The translations under genes were made by a program, and so were the position numbers. From assembly GCA_947172415.1 (NCBI GenBank), contig OX359202.1, positions 6,000,899 through 6,064,898 on the forward strand: 64,000 nucleotides of DNA, read 5' to 3'. The DNA comes from Chondrosia reniformis. Lineage: Eukaryota > Porifera > Demospongiae > Chondrillida > Chondrillidae. Position 1 is the first letter of the stretch; the number at the start of each line of letters is the position of its first letter. Below, one piece after another: positions 35,701 to 46,900 of this stretch. The notes below the pieces were generated by a model that saw only the letters and a list, made by a program, of their open reading frames with translations, made no database searches and was not told where the DNA came from.

Positions 35701-38700
35701 TAATGCTTCACTGTGTAACATCCCTTTCTTGTTTCTGTGCTTTTTGTGCCATCCCTACATCTTCACTATTTTTGTAGAAAATTTTTATTTTTCTCTAGTT
35801 TCTGTACTTTTTATGGAGCATAAGCTAGGAATTCGATTGTATCATTTAAACCCATTTTGGTGTCGCAATCTTCGACTGAATATGACGTCATTAAAATGGC
35901 GAATTTATCGAGGCTTTGACTCTGGGGCCATGAAAACCGTCATACTCAATAATAGCGTTATCGCTCTCGCTTCTACAAAAGAATACAGCTCGGAAAATTT
36001 GCAATAGTTTCGTTTAACAATTAGTCCAAAAGCTTGTATAGTTTTTTAGTTATGGCTGACGAAGAATAAGAAGAAGAAGAAGAATATGAAGAAGACGAAA
36101 AAGGGAATTTTTAAAGTTTGTTATTTCGCCAGCGGGACATATTCGCTTGCCTTTAATGACTATTTAGAGTATGTATAGTGTATATTTAGCCATACATAGC
36201 CTTGTTTTGTCGATTTTCGGCCTATTTCGGGATTTTGCTCCTATACCGATGTATGGGGAAAACGAAAAAAACCGTGTCATCCCTACATAGGGAGTACTAC
36301 CGTACTCCCTGATACTGTAATACATTGAACATGAACTCCTTTAAATAAATATGTTAATTCCTCTATAAAGTGATAAGGGTTGTTTGTTGTGAACATTGCT
36401 GATGAAGACCTATACGGATTGAAACGTCCTATTATCAATAATTTATGTTGCTGTTGTTCAATAATACCTCTGGATTAATTCCTCTATATGTATATGTAAC
36501 CATCCATATACACATATACGCATTCTGCATGGATACACATATATTTTGCAGGTCTAGTTACCTTGGAAAGTGACGTGTATTCCTTCAGGAGTGCAGTCAG
36601 CGTAATTGCTGCTAATGCCTCGACCCTAGGGACAGAATTAGAGATAATTGCTTGTTCTTCTTGTATGACCATGCTAAATGGACAAGCTTTGGTTGCTGCC
36701 TCAGTTGGACTTAATTCTTCTGTAAGCTAACTATACATACGTACATACAATGTATTTATACTTGATTAATATCTCATTAACTAAACTATATATAGTCAAA
36801 ATTAAATGTACTATTTAATATAATAGGCAGTAATGATATCCTCCAATGACCTGTCAACATTCAAAACTGACCTTAATACAGTGAGTATCAGAGAGTACGG
36901 TAGTACTCTCTAAGTAGAGCTTTTCATAATATAACATGTATTTGTAATATATATACATTATATACTATATTCATTTGATTAGATTGAAAACATGCTAAAC
37001 AATAGTATCTCAGCCATTAATGACTTGGACATAACAACACTGAATGGTAATTACCATGGCATATTATATATGTATACAGCAACTCTGTATACAGGTTTAT
37101 AGTATGTTTATGTGTGTGTTTTTAATATACTTTACTATATACTCTGCTAGCTATACCGGACATAAACACAACAGTCACAGATTTCCTTAATGAGTTAGAA
37201 GGAAGTGTAAGTTTGGTTGAATATCATTATATTTATGCATAATGATGACACTCATCTCTTCTTATGCTTTTCTTATTGAAGCTTCAAAGTCAATTTGATT
37301 CTATCATTTCAACTCTTGACCTACAACTACGCAGAGCTCCAGATCCAGATCAGCCATTTTTGAGATACGACACATTTATTGATCTCTGGTCCGTTCTGTG
37401 TTACTAATGTGTGTACATGTACATGTACATGCGCATGTAAATAAAGGCATACAGGCATAATACATATATATTTACCTTAAGGTATTGCTATGAGTACTGA
37501 TTTAGTGAATTAAATATACATACAGGATATAAAACCTAATTTATTATTCGGCGGACTTTTTATCATTACATCATCTGTCATTCCCCATCGCACATCCTAT
37601 ATATAAACCTGGCTGTATCATTCCCACCTCATCCTTTTGCTGATGAAGACTTTTGTGGTCGAAACGTTCAATAATCTGTGTAAAATTACTGTGGCTGATA
37701 CTCACATGAAATCCACTGATCTTATAATAAATGCAACAATTAAACAAGCCATATCATTTCATACATACCAAGGATGCCAAGGATTCACAGAAGATCAAGA
37801 TAAAGAAAAGACAAAGACTCTCAGGATCATTGATGAAGGATGGAATTCCCAGAAACGGCTGTCTGACCCAGTGGAGAAGAAGATGAAAGAAGGGAAAAGA
37901 AGGAAGAAAAGACTCCTGTATCCTCATCCAAAAGCTCTCTTCAGGTTTAGTTCCCCTATAGGCTCTTTTACAGAATAGGCATATAGCATATAGGAAAATG
38001 GTATCTTAGATTTTTCATACAATATATACATACACTGTATATATCTTGATAAATTCCATTGCATATTGCATATTTCAGGTACTGGCTTGCTGTTTCCACT
38101 TGTGTGATGGTTCTCTTTGTCATATTGATTATTGCCATTGGCCTCATTTTGGGGGGAACACATTACTCATGTAGACGCTGTAGAAAAAGAAAAAGATGCA
38201 GCAATCTTGGTGGGAGAATTCTTCTAATGTCAGTTCAGTAAATTCTGTAGAGAACATGTTTATTAGTACTGCCATCTATTAACTTGTCAATATATATGTA
38301 CTAACTGGACTGCATAAATAATATATGTAAGTATGTTTATATACGTAGTGGAAGTGGAACATTGACATTCACAGCATTTGTTCTCCTGATATGTGCATCC
38401 TTGACTTTCTTTACTGCTGCCAATGGCCAAAGATTTTGTGAACCAGCAATATTTGAAAATGGCCTATTTCCACAAGTTTGTTTCAAATTTTCCATATTAT
38501 GTAATTGTTGCATACCAGTAATACTTGTGATTACAGCACTTTTGTCATTGTTATCTGCATCAATGTAGACACTCGATAATACAGTGTTTAGATTTTCAAC
38601 TGTTCGTACATTTATGAACTTGCTATTTGGTGGAACAGAATTTGGTGATAATCTGCTACAAGCGGCCAATATTACAGGAAGCCGTTTTGAAGACATTTTA

Positions 38701-41700
38701 AGGTACATATATACGTATATATGGATGAAGATACACAGCATGGAATATATAAAAAGTCTGATAGTTATTCTCTGACATTAAATTTTAACTATACGTACGT
38801 AAATAATTCTTCATTAATTCTTATATATCTTCCAGAGGATGTCAAAATGATCAGACTCTTTGGAAAGTTGCAAAGCTAGAGACTTTCATAGATATCTACT
38901 TTGCTTTAATGGACCGATCCATGGCCAGTCTCAGTTTTACTCAGCTTTTTGAAGAAATTGATCAGGTATACTTGTATAAATTTCTTTCTTCTGTTTTCCA
39001 TTTATAATGTTCCAGAAACTCTATTGATCTTAAATGTATATAAAATTATCAAATCTATACTTACATTGTAGGCATCAAGAAATGTCCAGTTTAATGATCA
39101 GCTTAATATGGAGTTGATGTCATTGGCTACTGGTATAGCAGCTCCAACACAGCCAAGCGTACCAGATTTTACCACAACCCAATCAGACATTGAATACATT
39201 TACACTATAGCAAATGAACTGAAGAGCAATTTAACAAATTTGGCAGTAGAGAATGGCACATTGGTCAGAACATACAAGCTATAATATGTATATATGGTTG
39301 ACTAGTGTATGGGTCTCTGTGTGTAGATGTTATCTTCTATCAACAGCACATTATGCAATCTGATTTCACAAGTGGAACAAGCCAATACTACACTAGTATG
39401 TGTAACTGTATGTGTGTGCATATACAAGAAATCATTTAATTAATCATTTTGTTAACCATGCATTGATATCCGTATATGTTCATATTCCTTTCCTATACGA
39501 TTTCATTGTCTTAGTAAATTTTAGAATATTACTAATTATCTGTACAATTCCTCCTTTTTATGTAAGAATTTGTTCTGTTTTTACTTCTTCAAACATGAAA
39601 GTACAGTATTATATATATCATTTCCTTCTGGCTATAGATTATCATTAAGCAAAAATATGAAAATATTCACAACTCTTATGTACGTTTTCAGTGCTTTAAG
39701 GAATATATGTATGATTTTAATGTTTGAATTTCAGCTGATGATGTACACATTCTTCAGGGTAGCATCAATACCTCTGTGGAAATGTTAAAAACAGATCTAA
39801 ATGACAACAACTCTTCTTTAAGAATGGTGAATTATTTAACATAATTTTAGCTGTATAAATTTACCATATATATGTCATATAAATATATATATAATAGAGG
39901 AATTAATGAGCTTTCATTAGCAGGACAAAACAATCACAATTATTTCAGGATGTTTCAGTCAGCAGACCTTCTTCAGCCGATAAAACACTGATAGGTTCTG
40001 CCCTGCTACGGAAAGTTTATTAATTCCTCTATCATAGTTACAACGTAACAATGAATATCTCTATTCTATCAAATATATATATGTAACACAATACATATAT
40101 TTTACAGGCTTTTGAGGAACATTCTTCCGCTATAGTTGGATATATTGGGCAGTATGGAAGACATCTTAATGACTCACTTCAAATGAATATCAGCAGGTGT
40201 AATGCCTTTTATGCTGGATATACTAACATTGTCAACAATGTTTGCGTTGACACAATAACTTCACTAGTACGTTCCAGTATCTCTACCAGTGTATTTATAT
40301 ACAAAGTGGCCTAGTGTTTATTATATATATGAACGGATTACAGTAATTCGGATTGAATAGTTGTTATTTAGAATGCATCTGCATAAAAACTATTAATGCA
40401 TCTCATCATTTGACTCTGGATTTTGCCCCACCCACTCATATGCATGTCTCCTGAGGAGAGCAATGAGCAAAGGGTGGAACCAGAGCGAGACATCACAGGA
40501 ATACTGCCCTACTCTAAGATATGTACATACTTGCTGAAGACTCAAGTCTTTGTCTTGTGTGCGTACTGCAGAATGCATTCTGGTTTGCCTGTGGTTGGTG
40601 TGGGTTTTGGATGGCTCTGCTCTTCATTCCAATCATAATCCTCTCTGTCAAGTTTGAAAAGCCGCTGGAAAAACCACAGTCAGAAGACAGAAGGTCCAGT
40701 ACACAATCTGGAGGGTTGCAGTAAGTATTGAAGTACTTAACCATGCAGTAAATATATTATCAGACAGCATGTGTAAATGCAGTGTATTTCATTTCTAATG
40801 AGGTGTGTAATTAGTGTAATCAGACACATGAAAAATCCTAATACACCATGCTATGCCTACTCTGTAAAAAAGCCTATATATAAGGAACTAAACCTGGAAA
40901 CAGCTTTGGATGAATCTTACAGGAGTCATGCACAGATTTATGTATAATATAATGTGTGTATGTACATAGTGTATACGTATATGCATTTAGCAATAAGGGT
41001 TTAAAGGTATATAAAAATCAACCACTAGATATCTATATATAATATGACTTCATATAGATTGCTCAACAGGGATAGAAGAGGCACTTGGAATTGGCAGACT
41101 ATGACTGGCAATAAGTTAGTGAAATACATGTATTATTGAGTGAGATACACAAGTAATTAAGTTATTAAGCTCAACTTGTTACATTGTTCAGCAGTCAAAA
41201 TGATAATCTCACAAGCTCCAGAGAGTCCCTTGATTATCAAACATTTCCAAGCAATGCTCTTGTTTTAACAAACAAGTGAGATCCATAATGCAATAATATA
41301 TATATATATGTGTGTGTGTGTGTGTATGTGCCTTCATATTTGTACTTGATTTATATAAATACAGAGCCTTTGAAAAGGATCAGCCCTTTGAAAGGTTTGT
41401 CATAATTTTACATACTATACTCTATATACATATAACATGATACTATTATATGTATATATATATGCTAATTATACTATTAAATAGGACCCAGCGAGCACCT
41501 ACAGCTACTACTGGTTACCCGGAAACCTTTAAAAGGTATATAATTTGTATATATTCAAATTTATAATGTTTATGATGAGTTTTATGTTTTTCTCTTTGTT
41601 GAAATCCTAAACATTGTCATGACAAATTGAAGTTCATGTCAAACACATGCAGCATATATGTGTTAATATCCGTAATGTTAACTACATATACTTGCTATAT

Positions 41701-43662
41701 ATCTATGTAGCATGACTTCTAGACCATTACCATCACAACCACCAACTGACAGGTCAGAGAAGTTAATTGTATAAAGATGTGGACTATATTAGAAGCAATT
41801 ACATACATTACATATACAACACCCTGACACAACTACTTTCTTACTCCCCATATTGATTTCACAAGCTGGAATGTCATGAATTTACACATTACACTCTTAC
41901 AGGTCTGCAAGTGTCCTTAATATCATGTCTGGAACAAGCCCTTATGAACAGGATCTACCAGCCAACCGAGGGTAGGCGATCACGACTTCATATGCCGCAT
42001 GAATGGTTTTTCAGTTTGTTAATTAATTGTTATTGTTGATGAACACAGAGCAATAAAGTTTTCTCGAAGACTTACAATTCAGAAAACTGAAGAGATGTAA
42101 GTTTAGCTCTATTACTGTATTTATACATAATAATATGTATAATGTCACCTATAAAATATGTATGCCCATTTCATATACGTATATGCAGGCCGGAGAATGG
42201 AGAGGATTATGACTATATAGAGTGAGTGTGTATTTAACATATTACCTATTTAAACACCCAATAATTATATACATAAGTATACGTAAGTAATGTGTAGTTT
42301 TATTGAGATTCTCATTTCAAAATGAAGGCCACTTAAAGCGACATCTACACCTACTCCAAAACCTATCCTGTGAGTTATTTAAGCATTGCACGTTCATATG
42401 TACGTATATATATGTACACACTGTATATAGACATTCTTATTGTGTCAGCATATGGCTGTGTCTGTGTATGTGTTAGGGTGCATGTTCGTTAACTTATGCA
42501 TGTCTACTGTATCTCATACAGCAAGAAGGTTTCCTGGGGTGACCTCGCAGTACAGCCTGGGGATGAGTAAGCTTTAAAAGAACTATATGTATATATTGTT
42601 AATATATAGAGACTAACTGCTACTGTACGTATCTGCATATAGTACTGCTAAAACATTTCCAAGAATGCCATCTACCAAGAAGTGAGACTTACGTATATTA
42701 TATAAATATATATAGAGAGACAATGGAATCTGTATTGCATTGCTCATTATATATTGCCTATATAGTCCTTGCCTCTGAGCTTTATATATGTAATGTACTG
42801 TATATACGTACATGTCTCAGCAGCCTCACCCTTTTATATATACCACGTTTTCCCAAATGTACGTACATATATATATAAGATGATGATTTAATTACAAAAT
42901 AGCATAATGGTGTTTATATATATCAAATGCATCTCTACCTATATAAACACAGTAGAAATGATGAGCCACCTTTTGCAACTGCTAGGAGACCTAAAATTAT
43001 GAAGATCCAATCAACTAATAATCCACCTGTTAAGTAAGCCGTAGATGTGAATATTGTGTGACTAGTACTGATTCTTGCAAATATTAATGATCATTTCATC
43101 ATGGATCTGACCAATATAGTTCTGAAGTGCTTGCCAACCCAAATATAACAAGGTATGTCTTCTTGTTCAGGATTAATATTGTTTGGGCATCACTCGTAGT
43201 ATGGTACCCATGAATGTTCACAAAATTATATGACATTCCTTCTCCTGTATCATGTCATGCATTGATGAAGGGTAGAATTCCTTCTAGATCCTGCATTATA
43301 TGTACGTACATCATTATCAAAAAGTAAAACCATTGATGAAGATTACTTCATATACCACTACGTACTTCTTAATTGTATTATGTGTTCTTTCTAATCTCCA
43401 GTAGAAGTCCCTCACCAGAATACACAGGTGAACTACTATCCATTTCATTAAAATTTAAGTAAGTATATTGCATAACTATAAAGGGGATATACGTAGTATA
43501 CTGTACTATATTATGGAATTTGGCATATTTATTGTGTATAATTAATATGTGATATATACTGTATATTGGTGAGTCTCCAGTGAATTAATTATAACCTCTG
43601 TTTTCTAAAGCCTTCAAGGAGATGACAATGATCAGGATGGAATCTCGGAATCATCAGCTTAG
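32771..43662 (+). CDS. PROM1-like: Prominin (CD133-like five-span membrane protein)
   Basis: The hand-built model has 34 exons and 1,044 residues. Exons 1-19: 32771-32999, 33210-33471, 34308-34428, 34812-34878, 35384-35446, 36552-36721, 36827-36880, 36983-37046, 37151-37206, 37282-37388, 38079-38228, 38349-38475, 38569-38702, 38836-38965, 39072-39263, 39327-39395, 39758-39826, 40108-40266 and 40572-40720. Exons 20-34 are listed with the microexon array. Prominin features are a signal peptide, TM1 running into a Cys cluster (CCVSVCCCWCCCC), TM2, a long ectodomain loop, TM3 (YWLAVSTCVMVLFVILIIAI) with a Cys/Lys/Arg inner loop, TM4, a second ectodomain loop, TM5 (CGWCGFWMALLFIPIIILSV) and a tail. 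Prominins mark plasma-membrane protrusions, cilia and microvilli. The tail, about 250 residues after TM5, is far longer than in vertebrate prominins. Vertebrate PROM1/PROM2 orthology cannot be decided. Confidence 0.88.
34960..35210 (+). repeat. Dispersed repeat in prominin intron 4
   Basis: This stretch is closely repeated at about 37775-38025 in intron 10 of the same gene, including an open frame that reads DEGWNSQK.LSDPVEKKMKEG in both. Its 3' part (cctataggctcttttacaga, then ataggcatatagcat) also occurs near 13965, and inverted near 40850-40915 and 45710-45765. It is a dispersed mobile-type repeat, not a prominin exon. Confidence 0.6.
35550..35798. repeat. Foldback: 114-bp inverted repeat, one mismatch, 21-bp loop
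   Basis: The left arm 35550-35663 and right arm 35685-35798 are reverse complements with a single visible mismatch (atgcatgaatc against gattcatgtat). It lies in prominin intron 5. The RNA would form a very long hairpin. The near-perfect arms imply recent formation. Confidence 0.9.
36369..36480 (+). repeat. Small dispersed element with hammerhead-like core
   Basis: The sequence runs gtgataagggttgtttgttg, then gctgatgaagacctatacgg, then attgaaacgtcc. A related copy, rearranged so that its second half is inverted, lies at about 45333-45445. The core CTGATGA...GAAAC is at 36399-36428. It is bounded by ttaattcctctata on both sides, a border also seen in the element at 39895-40035. Confidence 0.55.
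37775..38025 (+). repeat. Dispersed repeat in prominin intron 10 (copy of 34960-35210)
   Basis: Closely similar to the copy in intron 4 (few differences), in the same orientation. It includes the potential peptide SDPVEKKMKEGKRRKKRLLY. Just upstream, at 37640-37667, is another CTGATGA...GAAAC core. Confidence 0.6.
39893..40035. mobile_element. Small inverted-repeat element in prominin intron 17
   Basis: About 140 bp, with terminal inverted repeats of about 35 bp (tagaggaattaatgagcttt at the left; the reverse of tagaggaattaataaacttt at the right). It contains a minus-strand CTGAAGA...GAAAC core at 39949-39976. The size and structure resemble a non-autonomous MITE or a retrozyme-like element. 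Confidence 0.55.
40400..40500 (+). repeat. Dispersed repeat, one of three copies
   Basis: Contains tgactctggattttgcccca, catgtctcctgaggag and gggtggaacc. The other copies are at about 8885-8985 and 58841-58935. The copies differ by scattered substitutions and a small insertion. This copy sits just upstream of the prominin TM5 exon. Confidence 0.7.
41058..43662 (+). other. Array of 14 symmetric microexons plus last exon (prominin cytoplasmic tail)
   Basis: Exons: 41058-41114, 41192-41275, 41365-41394, 41485-41535, 41711-41752, 41903-41971, 42049-42096, 42189-42221, 42328-42369, 42522-42566, 42643-42681, 42953-43033, 43120-43152, 43402-43458; final exon 43611-43662. Lengths of the first 14 are 57, 84, 30, 51, 42, 69, 48, 33, 42, 45, 39, 81, 33 and 57 nt. 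All are multiples of three and all are entered and left in phase 2, with GT donors and AG acceptors. They encode polar, Ser/Thr/Pro- and Arg-rich peptides with Tyr and acidic motifs (PENGEDYDYIE, SARS-like short basic patches such as RRLTIQK). Any subset could be skipped without changing frame. Confidence 0.85.
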
Positions 43663-43918
43663 ACATTTATATGCTACATATATATATATACTCTATGAAA
43701 CTAATAAGTATTATTAAACATTATTATTTATTATTATAATTACAGAATGGCTTAAATGAAACCATGTGAGAAGACATTAATACAGTATATAACAATATGC
43801 ATTTACATATAAAAATGTACAACGTAACATGTCAATGTCCCATTAAAGATCTTCCATATTCGGCTGCATTCCAAGTCTGTGTACATAAGTATATACGTAC
43901 ATTAGAGCGACATTTTCA
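43663..43918. other. Convergent spacer, prominin / CFAP69
   Basis: A 256-bp AT-rich gap between two genes that end toward each other. It has short TA runs (tatatatatata near 43678). No gene is present. Confidence 0.5.
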
Positions 43919-46900
43919 CTATACGTATGCACACATACGATACACATTCAAAATGTGACTCACTGCAAGTAGGGGTTTAGTCTTGCTACTGTCAGGTTCA
44001 ACTCCCATTTGACAGGTCAACTTCATCGGTACTGTGGTGACACTGACATTTCGTCCACTGAAGGCCTGTAGGATTTGTTCAGATACGTACCTGTCCCTAG
44101 TCAAATAGTGGAATACGTATGCAGTGAGTGCGCGGATTACTTACTGTTACATTAAGTCCAGGTATATCAGTTGAATGGAATCGATCACTGCAGGGAAAAC
44201 AGACACATTAAACTCACACACCACATCAACTTATCCGGTCATGATACAGTACCCTAGTGAGATTGATCCTCCTGGACCCTTTGAGGCCTCCAGCTCTCTC
44301 TCTCTTCTTAGTCTGCTTGTCTTCAAGTACTGGTAATCAGAGGTCCTTTTGAGATAGTCTTCAAACTTCTCCTCTGTCCTCTCCTCCTGCTGATGATAGT
44401 GCTTGACCTGAGGATGGGATCACCAGGTCAATGCAGCACTAGCACTACCAGCACTGAGGTATACAAGTGGTACCTTTTCATAAAACTCTTCCTCTTCATG
44501 CTTCTCTTTGTCCATTTTCTTCTGAATCAACTCAAACTTTATTCAAGTAAAAAGTGCAAAATGTACTTACTATATATACGTATATATACGTATGTATTCA
44601 TGTGTTCATAAATATTTAAGAGTTGTATACGTACATAGAGCCTGACTGCAAAAAGAGAATGAATTACACAATACCTGTGCAAATGCTTTGATACTGTGGA
44701 CAGTTACTAACTAACTGTTTAAAAATGCCATGACACAACACTTTAGGAGGAAGGAACCTCTCAGTTGCTCAGTAACTAACCTGCAGTTCTGACACTTTCT
44801 CTGCTTTTGCTTCAGTAATCTGTTTGATTTCTTGTAACATCTTCTCATCAAAAGCAACAGGTTCTAAACCTTCAGCAGCTAATTCATTCATCACCTCACT
44901 CCAGGCCTCCCCGGTCTAGCAGAACCACATGCACACAAACACATATAACAACATATGGTTTGGCCTGCAGTATTGAAATACATGTACAAGCTTAGTGGGC
45001 ATGTACGTACGTACGTATGTCAAATCTTTAAGATCAGCTCTTGATCTTAGAGTACCCCTATTTTTTCATATATAGTATTATTAATGGGATGATACGCACC
45101 TTAAAATCCAAATATCTTTCAACTATGAACAAAGAGACCTTATCTTGAATAGGCAAGTCATGTGGACAGAACTGAAAGCCTGTAAAAATCAATAATCTCA
45201 CATATATACGTACGTACTTATATACATATTGTATAGATACGTACATTGCTATATAGGTAGCTAACTAGGAAATGTGGTATAATAATTAATATGTAAATAT
45301 CAAGTACGTATACGTATGTATGTACGTATGAAGTGATAAGGGTTGTTTGTTGTGATCATGATTTAATCCAGAGGTATTATTGAGCAACAGCAACATAAAT
45401 TATTGATAATAGGATGTTTCAACCCATAGGTCTTCATCAGCAAACATGATAAATGTACGTAAATATGTGTGTGAGGCCGTACCCATTTTGGAACACAACG
45501 AAAATATCTTTGCTCTTAAGTTATCCATCACATCACTGATGACAGGTGGTAAATTTGTAAGAGACGACCCAGAGGAAGCCTTGAGCGATGAAGTGCATTC
45601 CAATTGGACAGATCCAGTCAGAGGCTGTGAAGTGTCTACAAACCATACAATCTAAAACTATACACATATTACATACATACATACACCTACGTACGTACAT
45701 CTATTTTACAGTAAAAGGCCTATAGGGAACTAAAGCTAGCAAGAGCTTTGGATGAGGATCAACACAAGAGATTCTCTTTATTCTTTTTTTCCAAATAGAG
45801 AGACCATAAGTTGAATTGAGTATATATGTACGTAGGCAACTGTTGACCAAAAAGGTGTGATTTAGGTAAGGTATTCAGTACCTGATAAGGTGTGATTTAG
45901 GTAAGGTATTCAGTACCTGATAAGGTGTGATTTAGGTAAGGTATTCAGTACCTGATAAGGTGTGATTTAGGTAAGGTATTCAGTACCTGATAAGGTGTGA
46001 TTTAGGTAAGGTATTCAGTACCTGATAAGGTGTGATTTAGGTAAGGTATTCAGTACCTGATAAGGTGTGATTTAGGTAAGGTATTCAGTACCTGATAAGG
46101 TGTCCATTTGGCCTCTCGAAACCATCATCTCCTTCTCCTCGCTCCTCCACAGATGAGCCATCAGCGACCAGGTACTACCCACCCTCTTACCTCTCCAGGA
46201 GGAGACATGCGGAACAGCCTAAAGCAACACAAATTGCACATACGTAAATACACAGTACACACTTACAATTAGCAAAAATATATATAATATATAAAATTAT
46301 GTTAGTGGTTTTATGAGTCTATTTTTGAAATCATGCATGAATTATGTGCATACACATACGTATGTAAAATGTCATGCATTATGTATTCGTATAGGCCATT
46401 ATCCAACACTATATACAGTACAGAATATTAAATATACGTATATTAATATATATGCACATATTATGTATGTACATATACGTACATAATTACGCATATAAAA
46501 ACCATGTTTTTCATAGAGAGGCAGTATTTCAAATCTATCCCACCCCACACCCCTTGAGTACCTTTAAATTTTCACACAGATCAACTATGACTCCCAGCAC
46601 AACGCCTTGCATGTTATTGGGACAAAACTACAGAGTGAAATATAAAGGAAGTGAAAAAGAGAAATATTCAAACGATAAAGGTTGCCTGTAATCATTATTC
46701 CACTTCAATACCATACATACGTACATATACGGTAGAATACTATGTAGATACATACTTTCATACTAACAGTAGTGTTACACTAACCTCTAAGAGATCGAGG
46801 GTGAGAAACATGCCTTCGTGTTCCAGGAACAAGTCTTCATTCTTAAAATTCCCAACAACTGCACTCCTACATACATATATACGTGCGAATGTACATATTC

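Noticed and set aside
35627-36007. 126-codon plus-strand frame inside prominin intron 5
   Set aside because: Its first half is the right arm of the foldback, and the same residues appear on the other arm in the opposite strand. No homology.
45857-46102. Regular 35-bp array resembling CRISPR
   Set aside because: Units are contiguous with no variable spacers, the genome is animal, and the array extends an exon junction.
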